From assembly GCA_947095535.1 (NCBI GenBank), contig OX352774.1, positions 66,526,416 through 66,590,415 of the forward strand: a stretch of DNA of 64,000 nucleotides, written 5' to 3'. The translations under genes were made by a program, and so were the position numbers. Below the pieces are notes generated by a model, which saw only the letters and a list, made by a program, of their open reading frames with translations, had not been told where the DNA came from and made no database searches. Below are positions 24,142 through 35,345 of the stretch, piece by piece. The DNA is from Poecilobothrus nobilitatus (taxonomy: Eukaryota > Arthropoda > Insecta > Diptera > Dolichopodidae). Numbering within the stretch: the first letter of the stretch is position 1; each line of letters begins with the position of its first letter.

Positions 24142-26094
24142 AAAACAAATTTTCCGAAGGTTCGGGTTCAAATTCAATTTAATGCCCTGATATAAATTAT
24201 TTAAGAAAAATAAATATTTTTTATCTCCAATTTTTCTTTTATTTTTTTTTTTTTTTTTTATTATAAATATTCAGTCATAATTATCCCCATCTTATTTTTT
24301 CCTAATTTTAAATAATTACGTTTTCATGTTACAATAAATCTATTTCTATCTCTTTTCCTCTTTTTTTTTTTTTTATTTCATATATAATAATTTCAAAAAT
24401 TATAGAATATAATCCATGTTAATAAATTTTAATTTTAAAGAAAAAAAAAAAAAAAAAAACTAAAATAGAATGAAAAGAAAACATTAAACAAATGAGTTTT
24501 CTAGATAAACATTTTTAATAATGAAGTCTTATGGAGTCTTATATAGTCCAACAAATCGTCTTAAAATAATAAAGAATAATTTCTAAAGGACAACAGAAAA
24601 TAAAAAGAAAAAAAACAAACAAAATAAAAAAACGAAGAGCAAAAGTTAATGGTTATCAAAGTACACTGCAGGATACTGGATACTCTCAAACGAAGTAGAT
24701 TTAATTTTTTTTTTTTCTTTTATGGGGGTAATTTATTTAATCAATATTTAAGCACAAAAATCAAATAAAGTTTCCAGCAATGTATTTTAAGTTTTATATT
24801 TAGAATAAATAATTTCATAATGAAAAGAAAAAAAAAACTAAAATCAGTGGCGTCCATTTCAAGAAAATCATCAGATACCAAAATATATGAAGTTCAAATT
24901 TAAAAAAAAAAGGAAGTTGTCTTCCTCAAAATCAAACTTATGTGGAAAGAAGCTCATATATTAAGACATCCAATTAAAGTCTGTTAGACAATCATTTATT
25001 TTTTGATTAAGATTTATGTTGTTTTTTAGGGTTTGGTCATTGGAACATAACAGAAATAAATGACAGTAAAAATGTTTATAAAAAGTGAGGAATCGGAACT
25101 GACATGTCGTACCTTTATAATTGAGGAAATACATGAAATTAAAAAAATATAAGTATGTTGGGATATTATTATGTTATGAATGTACAGTTTCAATTCGTTT
25201 ACCAACACATTTGGAATGCTTGATAAGTAGAAGAGTATTTTAATTTTAAACGCCTAGCTACAATTCTGAATTGAGTTTTTGGTTTTCCATTGTATATAAT
25301 ATATAAACTGATAGTTAGTGTTCTGACTAAGATAACTACAAAGGATTGATATTTTAAGATTTTTTTTGTTTTTTTTTTTTCTCATAAAGCTTTAGTGAGT
25401 AATAACTAGACTTCAGATCCATAGTGTACCTACCAAAACGTAGGAGTAGATATAGTGCACCTACCAATTCGGCCATAGTTCGTGTTAAGTTTCTTTAAAT
25501 TTATGCTATGATGATATAACTCTGACGACAGAATTTTTGAAAGCTTCTCAAATCCATATAAGAGAGTTCGCACCTTATAGTTTTGGGAAAAATAATAATA
25601 ATTACAGAGATATTTCCCTTGATATATCCTTCTAATAAAAACAGTTTAATAATCCAATCAGACTATAATTTAAAACTCAAATAGAAAATTTATTAATGTA
25701 ATTTAATTTAGAAAATTTCATAAATTTCACAAAAAAAAAAAAAAAAAAAGAACACATAATTAAGAATCCATTGTATTATTATTGTTCTATGTAATTTGAA
25801 TAAAAGCTAATTAACTTATACATACATTAATTTAAATATACATTTTATACATATGTATATATACATATAATATAAACAATTTGTCATTGTCTGTTGCAAA
25901 AGTAAAGTAAAATATTTTTTTTCAATTATCTTTATATTCAATGATAAATAATAAACAATATTTATCCAAAAAATAATTATAAAGTATTCAATTTAAATTT
26001 AATTAATTTGAAAGTTCATGCAACATATGAAGTAGACATGAATCTGACAATTGACAAATATCACAATTAATATATGTAATGCATAACAAGTAAT
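24142..26094. other. A+T-rich non-coding stretch, no gene seen
   Basis: Homopolymers dominate up to about 24730. TAGTGTACCTACCAAAACG at 25423 and TAGTGCACCTACCAATTCG at 25453 form a short direct duplication. Open frames here are short and motif-free. Confidence 0.5.
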
Positions 26095-26102
26095 AAATAA
26101 TA

Positions 26103-26769
26103 CAGTGACGTGAATTATGGCCATTCGACTTAAGGCCATAATTGCTTTATGTCTCATTCTAATGAGACATAAAGCCCTAAAGCCGATTTTTTCACGGTAC
26201 TTTTTCAATTGCTGCTTGTGGTTTTATATTTAAGTAAGTATATATGTAAATGTTTAAAAATTTAATAAAATGTATATAGATACACAGAGTCCAGACAATA
26301 CTATATATAATATTTAAAAAGCCGCGCCAATGCTCCGTGCCACCCGAATCATACATGTGCCCATCCCTCTTCGTGTACGTACGTGTGCTAAAACTATGAA
26401 AAACGAAAAGTGCCTGTTTTGTGTCCAATTTTTTGACAAATTGTATTTAAAAAGAAAAATTTAATGTGTATATATTTATATTTATTTACTCGTATGCACA
26501 TATATAAATTCTTTGATTGTTGAAAATTTATTAATTTTGTAAATTGCATTTTTTTTTTTAAGTTTTTGAATAAATTTTTGTGTTGTTTTTCAAATAAATT
26601 CTTTATCTTAATAAATGAGACATAAGATCATATGGTTTTATGTCTGATATGATTTAGCTGAGACATAAAGCCATACGCGCAAAAAATCGTCATTATGGCT
26701 TTATATCTCATTAGAGTGAGACATAAAGTCATAATGGTCTTAAGTCGAATGGACTTAAGTCGCGACACC
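26103..26769. mobile_element. MITE with terminal inverted repeats and 8-bp target duplication
   Basis: A 667-bp element flanked by AAATAATA on both sides (26095-26102 and 26770-26777), flush with the ends. The left end begins CAGTGACGTG, then GGCCATTCGACTTAAGGCC and the 26144-26175 hairpin. The right end read on the minus strand begins GGTGTCGCGACTTAAG, then TCCATTCGACTTAAGACC and ACTTTATGTCTCA. The inverted similarity extends for about 75 bp with a one-base slip. CAGTG-like termini and an 8-bp duplication are known of hAT and P superfamilies; superfamily here is inferred, not proven. The interior has a GC-richer patch (26320-26425) but no transposase. The frames at 25999-26208, 26192-26428 and 26628-26810 are products of the element. 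Confidence 0.85.
26144..26175. repeat. Perfect 15-bp-arm hairpin inside the MITE
   Basis: GCTTTATGTCTCATT is followed after two bases (CT) by its exact reverse complement. An imperfect copy lies at the other end (26699-26731), and a GAGACATAAAGCC word also occurs at 26660. The hairpin is part of the repeated design of the element. Confidence 0.9.
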
Positions 26770-26777
26770 AAATAATA

Positions 26778-27608
26778 TATTATAAGAATACTTTTAAACA
26801 ACAAAAACAATTAATAATAAAAAAAACTTAATAAATTTTCATGATAATATTAAAAAAAAAAATTTTGTATTTTTTACACTTTTAATTTTAAGAAAATTTA
26901 AATATCATAATTATTCCGTTTTATTAGACACTTTGTTGATAGAAATGAAAAAGTTGATAGAACTTTACATTTTTAAATTGATTTTAATGCTAAATGTTAA
27001 GAAAATGATAAAAAAAATTACCTTTTTAATGAAATTATGGCAAAAAATGAATGAATACTATTATTCTTATTACCGAAAGAATAAAATGTTTCCTTTTAAG
27101 ACTCAAAATTTTATATCATAAATTTTTTCTTTCATATATCAAAAAATATTTTATAATTAAGTTTTAAAATTTTATTGAAAAAGTGTTTTACATATATATA
27201 TAGATATGAAAAGTTTCGCTTCCAGTATGTATATGAAAGGATTCTCTTTAAATTCAACAGTCCTTTCGAATGCATAAATTTTTTAAAAATTTTTGTGTTT
27301 CAATTTTCTACAGTTTTGTAAAAACATACTAAAAAAAAAACATTACTTATATAAATTCAATTAATAGCTACGGGGATTTTGTGCAATAAAGTTATTGTAC
27401 ATTTTCAATATAAGTTTCTGTTCTGCCCTTTACATTCTGAAACCGCATACACAAATTTAATTTTTTATAATATTATTTTTGTAATTCTTAAAGATACTCC
27501 TTTAATTTTTCGGCAAGTACATGGTACATGTTTCATTTTTCTTCAATTTTCTTTTCCTATTGCTTAACATATTACATTTTTTCTTTTTTTTTTATGTTAT
27601 TAGTTTAC
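26778..27608. other. A+T-rich stretch, no gene seen
   Basis: The frame at 26933-27121 is lysine, isoleucine and leucine rich and motif-free. The frame at 27379-27567 is also without recognisable domains. No repeat shared with the window. Confidence 0.45.
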
Positions 27609-27777
27609 TCCCTTGCCACATAAATGAGTCAAGGAAATTACACAGCCTTTCCTTTCCAGATATGTAAGAGCGAATTATTCTTACAGCGTGTGTGGGATTC
27701 TAACCCACACTTCCTCAGTGTTTACATCGTATTTTTCACATCACTCAAACATTACTTTTATTCACTAGGTTATCGTC
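27609..27777 (-). mobile_element. tRNA-derived SINE
   Basis: On the minus strand the B-box-like word GGGTTAGAATCCC (27695-27707) pairs into GTGTGGGTT...AATCCCACAC, as in a T-arm. The upstream ATAACCTAGTGAATAAAAGT is an A-box-like start. After the head comes AAGAATAATTCGCTC and then ATGTGGCAAGG, which resembles the AGTGGCAAGG 3' end of the SINE at 48644-49021. It is the most GC-rich patch locally. Confidence 0.6.
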
Positions 27778-29389
27778 TATTTTAAAACAAAAAGTGATAT
27801 TTTCTTATTACTTGTAAAACATTGTGGAATAATCATAATAAAATATTGTTCAAATAAGGCAATTATGAAATAATTCCTTAAGAAATAACTCCGCAACCGA
27901 AAACTGAAATAATTCCTCAAAAATTTCTCTTGTTTTTTTTTTTTTTTTTTTTGATGAAGAGTTATTTAATTTTATGTGGATTTATTTAATTTCTATTTTA
28001 CGGATTTTTTTCATTTCATGTGAGAAGTTATTTCAAAAGAATTGCAGACCAATGTCTCCGCCGCATTTTTAAGCAAAATTATTTCATTTTTGATATGGAG
28101 TTATTTCTTGTTAAGTTATTTTATGCTGCCATGATGCAGTACAATACAAAATAACGACAAAAAAAAGTATAAAGTTACATTTGATCAAATTTAACATTTT
28201 GTTTAAATATTTAATTAACTTTTTGAGAAAAAAATTTATTTAAATTTCTTTTATATACCTACATAATACCGAATATTCAACAATATACAATATACATTAT
28301 GTAAAAATGTAAAAATTATATGATTTCTTAATCAAAAAAAAAAAAATAAGAAAAAAAAAAGATATAATTAGTTTGATAAAAAATTTAACTTATTAATATA
28401 CAAATCATTTTATAATATAAATTATCTTATATCTCATTTTACTAAAATATTGTATAACTAATTATACGTAATTTGATTAACCCATAAAATGATACAAAAA
28501 AAAAATGAAAATATAACTCATATAATATTAAAATATATTCATACGTGTTATGATTATCTCTCATTAGAATCTTTTTTGATTAAAATTACCCTTCGTACCT
28601 TTTAAGTTTCTCCCTTTAAAAATTGTCACACAAAAATGCAAAATTGAACATAAATATACATACATAATAATACATCCTTAAATATCCCTTTTTGAAAAGG
28701 ATTTTTGATATTTTTAAAATCTAAAAAAATTAAAATATATAAAAATATCACAAATAAATATCCCTAATAAAATGTCTTATATTTCTGAAAAAGCTCAAAT
28801 TACAAATAAAGAAAAATTTTAAAAAAGCAAATATGAAAGGATATTAACTCTTCTCTAGTCACTTTGCTCAGCTCTAATAAAAACCCATCTTAGATTATTT
28901 TTTATGAAAAAATCTCTAAATATTAAATTTGTAAATTATTTTCGGTCAATTTATATTTAAGATTTCCAAGTCTATTCAAAATTTACCTATTTTCGATGAA
29001 AAAATTGATTAATTTTTTTAAATAGTAAATTACAGAATAGATGCCTTTAACATGAGCCATAATTCCAAAAAGAATATTGTGAAAGTGAATAGCTCACGTT
29101 TTTCAAAAATCAGTAACTGTAATGTAACTTTTAAGGAGAGAAAAAGAGTATGAATAGAAACTCAAAACACAAAATTGAAAGAATCCCCATTAAATGTAAA
29201 AATTTGGTCAGAAATTAATCCCAATCGAATTAATTTCGAATGATTTGGGAGAAAAACTTTTGATTCCTAAAAATAAAATCTTATCAACAAAACCATAGTG
29301 TGTTAGTTACTTAATCAAGAAATTGCATTAAAATCATCCAAGCTGTAGAGCAATATGCTATAAACTTCAATACTTCAGCTGAATCTAAT
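27778..29389. other. A+T-rich non-coding stretch, no gene seen
   Basis: A-runs, T-runs and unique A/T-rich DNA. AATATCCCTTTTTGAAAAGG at 28681 weakly recalls the dispersed motif family. No gene seen. Confidence 0.5.
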
Positions 29390-29482
29390 TATTTATTTAT
29401 TTATTTATTTTAAATCCTTTGCAAATTTATGGGCCCTTTTCCTTTCGGATGTCGGCTAAGTTATGGCATCTAATTAAACCAA
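29390..29482 (-). repeat. Candidate non-LTR retroelement 3' end with (AAAT)n tail
   Basis: On the minus strand: GCCATAACTTAGCCGACATC, CGAAAGGAAAAGGGCCCATA, AATTTGCAAAGGATTT and then an (AAAT)n tail (29390-29412). The block matches AAAAGGAAAAGGGCCTCCTT plus ATTTG at 55987-56018, which ends in a (CTAAA)n tail. Two copies with the same body end but different simple tails fit an RTE-like or similar non-LTR family. Confidence 0.5.
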
Positions 29483-29581
29483 AAAAAAAATAGCATCATG
29501 GAATTCAGTTTTTTGTATAGATGAAACACCAAGTTGATTGTTTAGATTTTCTCTCATATATTTTTGCTTCAAATTTCAAAA

Positions 29582-30230
29582 GAAAACGAGGAAGAATACA
29601 GTTGCCTTTGTCAACTCTTAGATACCCGTACGAACCGATAGTATGTTAACAGCCTGTCACTCTGCTCATAATATTATTTTTTTAATATTTTAGTATTTTA
29701 AAATAATTTGGGTGAATTTTATAATTTCTAGAACTATGGGTTGTACATATACTCAAACTATATGTTTATATGTACATTCTTCGAAAGCAGATTCTAACCT
29801 TTCACATAACGATTATCAATCCAAAACTTTTTCAAATATTCTATAGTACCATTTAATACTAAGCAGTAAATGTATATTAAATTTACTAAGTACAAAACAG
29901 TAAATATAATTTTAAATATTATATTATATTATATTTAAATATTCCATTGACAGAATAATTTCTTATAAGTACAATAAAATACATATATGTATGTAAATAC
30001 GGCGCTATATAATATACATATATACTCTTATCATTCATTCACTAGTGACATATACGATATGTAAATAAACATGATATTATATAAGTATGTATATATATTA
30101 ATATCATATAATTAAAATTTCTTCAAGCAACCGCTATGTTGTTTATTTATTTGCATTTTTATGTACTACGCATTATATTCTCAACAATTTCAAATTATCG
30201 AGTAAAACAAAATGCAAAAAATTAGTTAAA
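29582..30230 (-). mobile_element. Distal end and spacer of HINE/DINE-like composite
   Basis: GAAAACGAGGAAGAATACAG (29582) followed by TTTGTCAACTCT and GATACCCGTACGAACC matches the distal end of the HINE at 41950-42715, which reads GAAAACGAGGAAGAGTGCAG, TTTGTCAACTCT and GATACCCGTATGAAC. The remainder up to 30230 is A/T-rich with TA runs and may be element interior or later insertion. It marks the far boundary of the composite ending at 32098. Confidence 0.7.
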
Positions 30231-31160
30231 GAAATTTGTTAGAAAATTTGAAAAAATCAAGTAACACTTTCGTCAATTATAAAGTAACCCTATATTATTA
30301 AAAAAAGTTGTTAACAGAAATAAGAGTATGATGTTGAAGCTTTAATTTTTGTGTATTACTTCAAAAAAATTCTAACAGGTGTTCAAGTTACAGGTGTTTA
30401 AAAATAGGAAATTTTCAGTTTTTGACTCCTTACAGCTCCTAAACGGGGGGTGATACAAAAAAAATTTCTGAAATGACTCATACTTATTTTCAAAGATCTA
30501 ACTTCTGTCAAAATTTCCAACTTAAACCGTTTGGAAGATAGAAGGGTTAAAGGATTTTGCAAAATTTGAGTTTCGCATAACGGTAAATTAAGACACCGTA
30601 TGTCACAAATATATATTTATTGTATATATACTTTTAAAGCTAGTGAAAGTAGTAATCGTTTGGCGTTTTCAAAATGAAGATATATCTTATACAACTTGTG
30701 CTATAATAATTTAAATATAGAGCTTTTTTGAACCTTTGGGGAGCTGTAGCTCCGTAACGGGTGGGGCTACAAAAAAAAGTTATTAAAAGTAAAATTAATA
30801 TTTTTGTGAGATCTATCAGTAGTTAAAATTTCATAGCTCTATTGCAAAAAAAATGTGGGGATCTAAAAGTTAGGTGTTCGAGAGCTACCCTAAGGCTTGG
30901 TCCAAACTCAACCAAAAAAAATAGGGAACCTACAAATTACTCTCAGAATATTTTGTGTAAATTTCAAGATTCTAGCTTTCTTAGTTTTTGAGTTAGCGTG
31001 CTGACGGACGGACGGACATGGCTCAAAAGTCTTAGAATTTTTTTCTGATCCGATCCATACCTTTGAAGGTATATCTAGCTCGCTTATTTCGAGGTGTTAC
31101 AAACGGAGGAGTAATTTTATTATACCCGATCCTATCGTACGGGTATAAAAATTTGTTGAA
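30231..31160 (-). mobile_element. HINE/DINE-like element, tandem unit 1
   Basis: This is a direct repeat of 31161-32098 with few differences. Read on the minus strand (DINE-1 direction) it starts with the hairpin TATACCCG...CGGGTATA (31121-31147), then TTTGTAACACCTCG, ATATACCTTCAAAGG, the (GTCC)n microsatellite (31003-31017), and a long A/T-rich interior shared with 3725-4348. DINE-1 and mini-me elements are known to carry a GTCY microsatellite and terminal hairpin, and to be non-autonomous Helentron relatives. No protein is encoded. The microsatellite is two GGAC units shorter than in unit 2. Confidence 0.85.
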
Positions 31161-32098
31161 GAATTTTGTTAGAAAATTTGAAAAAATCAAGTAACACTTT
31201 CGTCAATTATAAAGTAACCCTATATTATTAAAAAAAGTTATTAACAGAAATAAGAATATAATGTTGAAGCTTTAATTTTTATGTATTACTTTAAAAAAAT
31301 TCTAACAGGTGTTCAAGTTACAGGTGTTTAAAAATAGAAAATTTTCAGTTTTTGACCCCTTACAGCTCCTAAACGGGGGGTGATACAAAAAAAATTTCTG
31401 AAATGACTCATACTTATTTTCAAAGATCTAACTTCTGTCAAAATTTCAAGTTTCCAACTTAAACCGTTTAGAAGATAGAAGGGTTAAAGGATTTTGCAAA
31501 ATTTTAGTTTCGCATAACGGTAAATTAAGACACCGTATGCCACAAATATATATTTATTGTATATACACTTTTAAAGCTAATAAAAGTAGTAATCGTTTGG
31601 CGTTTTCAAAATGAAGATATACCTTACACAACTTGTGCTATAACAATTTAAATATAGAGCTTTTTTGAACCTTTGGGGAGCTGTAGCTCCGTAACGGGTG
31701 GGGGTACAAAAAAAAGTTATTAAAAATAAAATTAATATTTTTGTGAGATCTATCATCGGCTAAAATTTCATAGCTCTATTGCAAAAAAAATGTGGGGATC
31801 TAAAAGTTAGGTGTTCGAGAGCTACCCTAAGGCTTGGTCCAAACTCAACCAAAAAAAATAGGGAACCTACAAATAACTCCCAAAAAATTTTGTGTAAATT
31901 TCAAGATTCTGGCTTTCTTAGTTTTTGATATAGCGTGCTGACGGACGGACGGACGGACGGACGGACATGGCTCAAAAGTCTTAGAATTTTTTTCTGATCC
32001 GATCCATACCTTTGAAGGTATATCTAGCTCGCTTATTTCGAGGTGTTACAAACGGAGGAGTAATTTTATTATACCCGATCCTATCGTACGGGTATAAA
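31161..32098 (-). mobile_element. HINE/DINE-like element, tandem unit 2
   Basis: The second copy of the duplicated unit starts at GAATTTTGTTAGAAAATTTG and ends in the hairpin at 32070-32096. It differs from unit 1 by an inserted AAGTTTC near 31450, two extra GGAC units (31940-31966) and scattered substitutions, so the duplication is recent relative to the 3725-4348 relic. The frame at 32012-32245 starts inside it and runs past its end, and I do not consider it a gene. Confidence 0.85.
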
Positions 32099-33084
32099 TA
32101 CTTAAGGAAGAAGGTCCGGACTACAATGTACAGTATTCGAACTAAAGTTATTCAAACAGTTCCGGAATATGTAGGCAAAATGAAAAGGAAAATATTTCGT
32201 ATATGTTTCCTCAACTTTTTTTCCATTTTTCATCGTACGTTCTAAAATTCAATACTTGTATTAAATTTCTTTTAGAAAATATTGAGAATTTTTCGTGAGA
32301 AGATAGAGATATATAATAAAAGGAAAAGATATAGTAAAAAATCATCTCAAGGATTAACAATATTTTATACTTAACACTTATTAAAATTTTGTTATTCTGT
32401 AGTCATTAAATGCTTATTTAGTTACATAATTGTTACATTTTCTTTAATTTTTATTTTAAAGTTTTCTTTTTTTTTATTATCTAATAGCTCACTTTACTAA
32501 GCAGTTTCTAGGGTAAAATTAACGATTTGAAAATTATTAACTGCTATACACAATAAATTCAGAAATAAAAATAAAAACTAGTTCTTTGAAAGAAAGCCAA
32601 TTAACAAAGTGGACTGAGCAAAAACTTAAAGAACTCTTTTATAACTGTTTTATTCTTATATTTATTCTAACTTCTGTATTTTTAATTTGTTTTTTTTTTT
32701 TTTTTGAAGGAAAAGTTATGTAACAAAAATTGAAGCCAATTTTCTTGTTAACATAACAAAAAAAAAGGATAATATCACAAATTCTACATAACTTTGTATA
32801 TAAACTTCTTATAAAAATATTATTTTAAAATCTGTATTTTATTTTCATAAAAAAACATCTTTAAAAAATATCCTGAGAATGTTTTCCCGTTAACTTCTTC
32901 TTGTACTTCTTATTGTACTGCTAATTGTAAGTCCAATTGAGTGCTACATTGAGTAGCATATTTATATTTGATATATATATGTAGGTATAAGCAAATCTTT
33001 CATACTGCAATAAAAATATGAAATATGTGTAGGTGATTAAATTTTGAATTTGTAAACCTAATTATTTCGATTAATAATAAAAAG
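32099..33084. other. A+T-rich stretch, no gene seen
   Basis: Homopolymer tracts. GAGTGCTACATTGAGTAGCA at 32940 forms a short imperfect hairpin. Nothing else recognised. Confidence 0.5.
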
Positions 33085-33470
33085 CAGAAGTTGTATGGCA
33101 ACAATCCAAATATGTTGTGCTAGGTCAATCAAATTTTGAAGTAGTTGTTAGCATAAAAATTAACTTATTTTAATAAGATTTCAAATTCCTATAGACACTG
33201 CTATCTATAGGAAGGATATACATACATTCCTATAGATCCTTCTTATAGATCCTTCAATATAGACACTGAGTTATTTTCATACAAAAAAAAAATCAGTTAT
33301 ATGATAGATAAATTTATAAAAGATATGAAATGTGCGAACGGAACGTTGAACGTAAATGGCTAAATCGAGTCCGACATTGATATGAGCAAGAATATATATA
33401 TAGCTTTCCATATTTATCTTATCTCTTCATAAGGTGTCAGAAACGTAATTTGAAATTTATTATACCCTGA
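33085..33470 (-). mobile_element. HINE/DINE-like element relic
   Basis: It begins with GAAGTTGTATGGCAACAATC and ATAGACACTGAGTTATTTTC, as in the core of 41950-42715. It continues with AATGGCTAAATCGAGTCCGA, AGCAAGAATATATATA, AAGGTGTCAGAAACGTAATT and ends at TTATTATACCCTG. The order matches the copies at 42 and 50 kb. The GTCC microsatellite has decayed to GAACGGAACG, and the hairpin partner is lost. CCTATAGATCCTTCTTATAG and neighbours form a small inverted or duplicated patch at 33190-33260. Confidence 0.75.
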
Positions 33471-35156
33471 GAATTATATTCCTACACATATGAATATAGA
33501 AAAATATCTTTTAATTTTAGGACAAATCTCAATTGCCAATAAAATCAGTTTTTAGAATTTTATTCGGATTACTTTCCGATTTATCCGAATTATTTTATAT
33601 GAAATATTTTACTTCCGGTTGCAAAATATATTTAGATTACAAAACAATAAATTATTTCTTTCCATATGGGAACTCTTATTTTACCACTCGGTTGAACCTA
33701 TTCTATATAAAATCTGATAGGAAACTTAATTTTTTTATGTAAAATTCATCTTGCTAGAATAGCGCTTTATATGGTAGCGTTTATAACTGTCAAGCTATCA
33801 TGTTTAAAAATAGACTCTCACAAAATAGAGTTTTTCATCTTAACATTAAAATCTAGAAATCAAATATTTTTTCTATTTCAATACTTTTTTTGCACAATCT
33901 ATAACATTGGGAAAAAATAAATAAAACTGCTAGAATACTTCAAAGACTACTCACTTTTCGCTAAAGATTATTCTTCAAATTATTGAAATGTTTATTTTTT
34001 TTTATCTCTTTCTTTGAAATAAACGTAATAAAAAGATTAATTATTTTGTAATTTTTATAAAAAGTTAGATATTCTTAAATATTATTCTGTTTGACATTTA
34101 AATACAAATAGGAAAAAATAAATTTTAAATAATTTTTATAATTAGATTTAAATTATAAAGGTAAAATGTCAGTTTAGTGTAAAATTAAAGTAAGAATTTT
34201 TAAGAATTGTTGAAAAAATTGTTGATTAAAATTTATAAATATTATACAGTTAAACCACTTATAAGTTCGAATTCATATTTTATGGCTTTGGGACAGTTAT
34301 ATTTAAACACTAACTATAAAGTTAAACTACAAAGAAAGAACTATAAAGTTAGAGAAATATTAAAAGAACGAAGAAAATCAAAACAGACAAAAAATGATAC
34401 ACATACATTTATTCATCAATCGACCGACAAGTTGTGTCAATCAAATTGATTAATCAGGGCAATGAAAAACAATTTTTTTTTTTAAAAACTCTTGGGTCAA
34501 AATGAAACACGAAGCAACACTTTAGAAAAATTCGAAATAACATTCGAAAGATTTAAAGAATGCTCTTGTAAAATTTGGTTGGTTTTAACGTGAATTTTAA
34601 ACAAATAAAGTTCCTGTTTGTTTATTTATTTATTTATGCATTTAATATTAAATATTAAATAGAACTATAAAATACTTCTAAAACTATCGCCTCTTAAAAC
34701 CATTATAGAATTTTTTGAAGCTGCTTAACTATTGATAATTGCATACTTTTAGGTTTCATTTTTTAAAAATTTCAATTTATGAGTGATGACTTACAAATTT
34801 ATGTTTGTTTTAATTTCTTATGTTTTTAAAGTAAAAAAAATTTTTTAATATATAAAAATAAAAGAATTTAAAAGTAATTTTCAGTTCCTTCAGAATTCTT
34901 GACTGTTAAAAAGTCAAGTTGTTGAAAGTTATGTACTATAAATACGTTTACCGATCATATACATTTTGTTTTTAGTGTAACCTAATTCATTTTTTAGCTT
35001 TTCAGCATAAGGTGTGCAGGATTAATAAGGTTTCAACCGTTCGCAATTAACTTTGGTCTACAATTATTACTGTAATTACTGTACTATTCAATTAATTAAA
35101 AATTATCTCCCATTTTTCCATTTTCTCATTTATACATACTTATATTTATTCCTTAT
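33471..35156. other. A+T-rich non-coding stretch, no gene seen
   Basis: Frames at 33533-33742 and 34207-34449 lack motifs. The latter is lysine-rich and has no recognisable relatives. A (TTTA)n run lies at 34620-34636. Confidence 0.45.
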
Positions 35157-35345
35157 CCTATCCTCTTCTATTTCAAATCCCTAACTAATATACTTCATTA
35201 ACAGTTAGGAGGTTTACACTCTTATATTGACTAAGGAGGGAGATAGTTTAAGTCAGTAAGAATCTGACATTACCAAGGTGTTATACTTTGTATGTTTACC
35301 ACCTTCCTTAAGCTTGGGAAAAATATCAATATTACAAAATATCTC
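35157..35345 (+). mobile_element. SINE-like repeat (group 2)
   Basis: It aligns with 56237-56411: TCCTCTTCTATTTC / TCCTCTACTATTAC, then CATTAACAGTTAGGAGGTTT / CACTAACCGTTAGAGGTTTC, TTATATTGACTAAGGAGGGA / TTATATTGGCTAAAGGGGGA, and a final CACCTTC. AAGAATCTGACATTACCAAG is shared with the SINE at 19885. No tRNA head is clear in this copy. Confidence 0.6.

Noticed and set aside
32012..32245. 77-codon frame at the end of HINE unit 2
   Set aside because: It starts in the HINE hairpin region and runs into flanking DNA; it is a chance frame.
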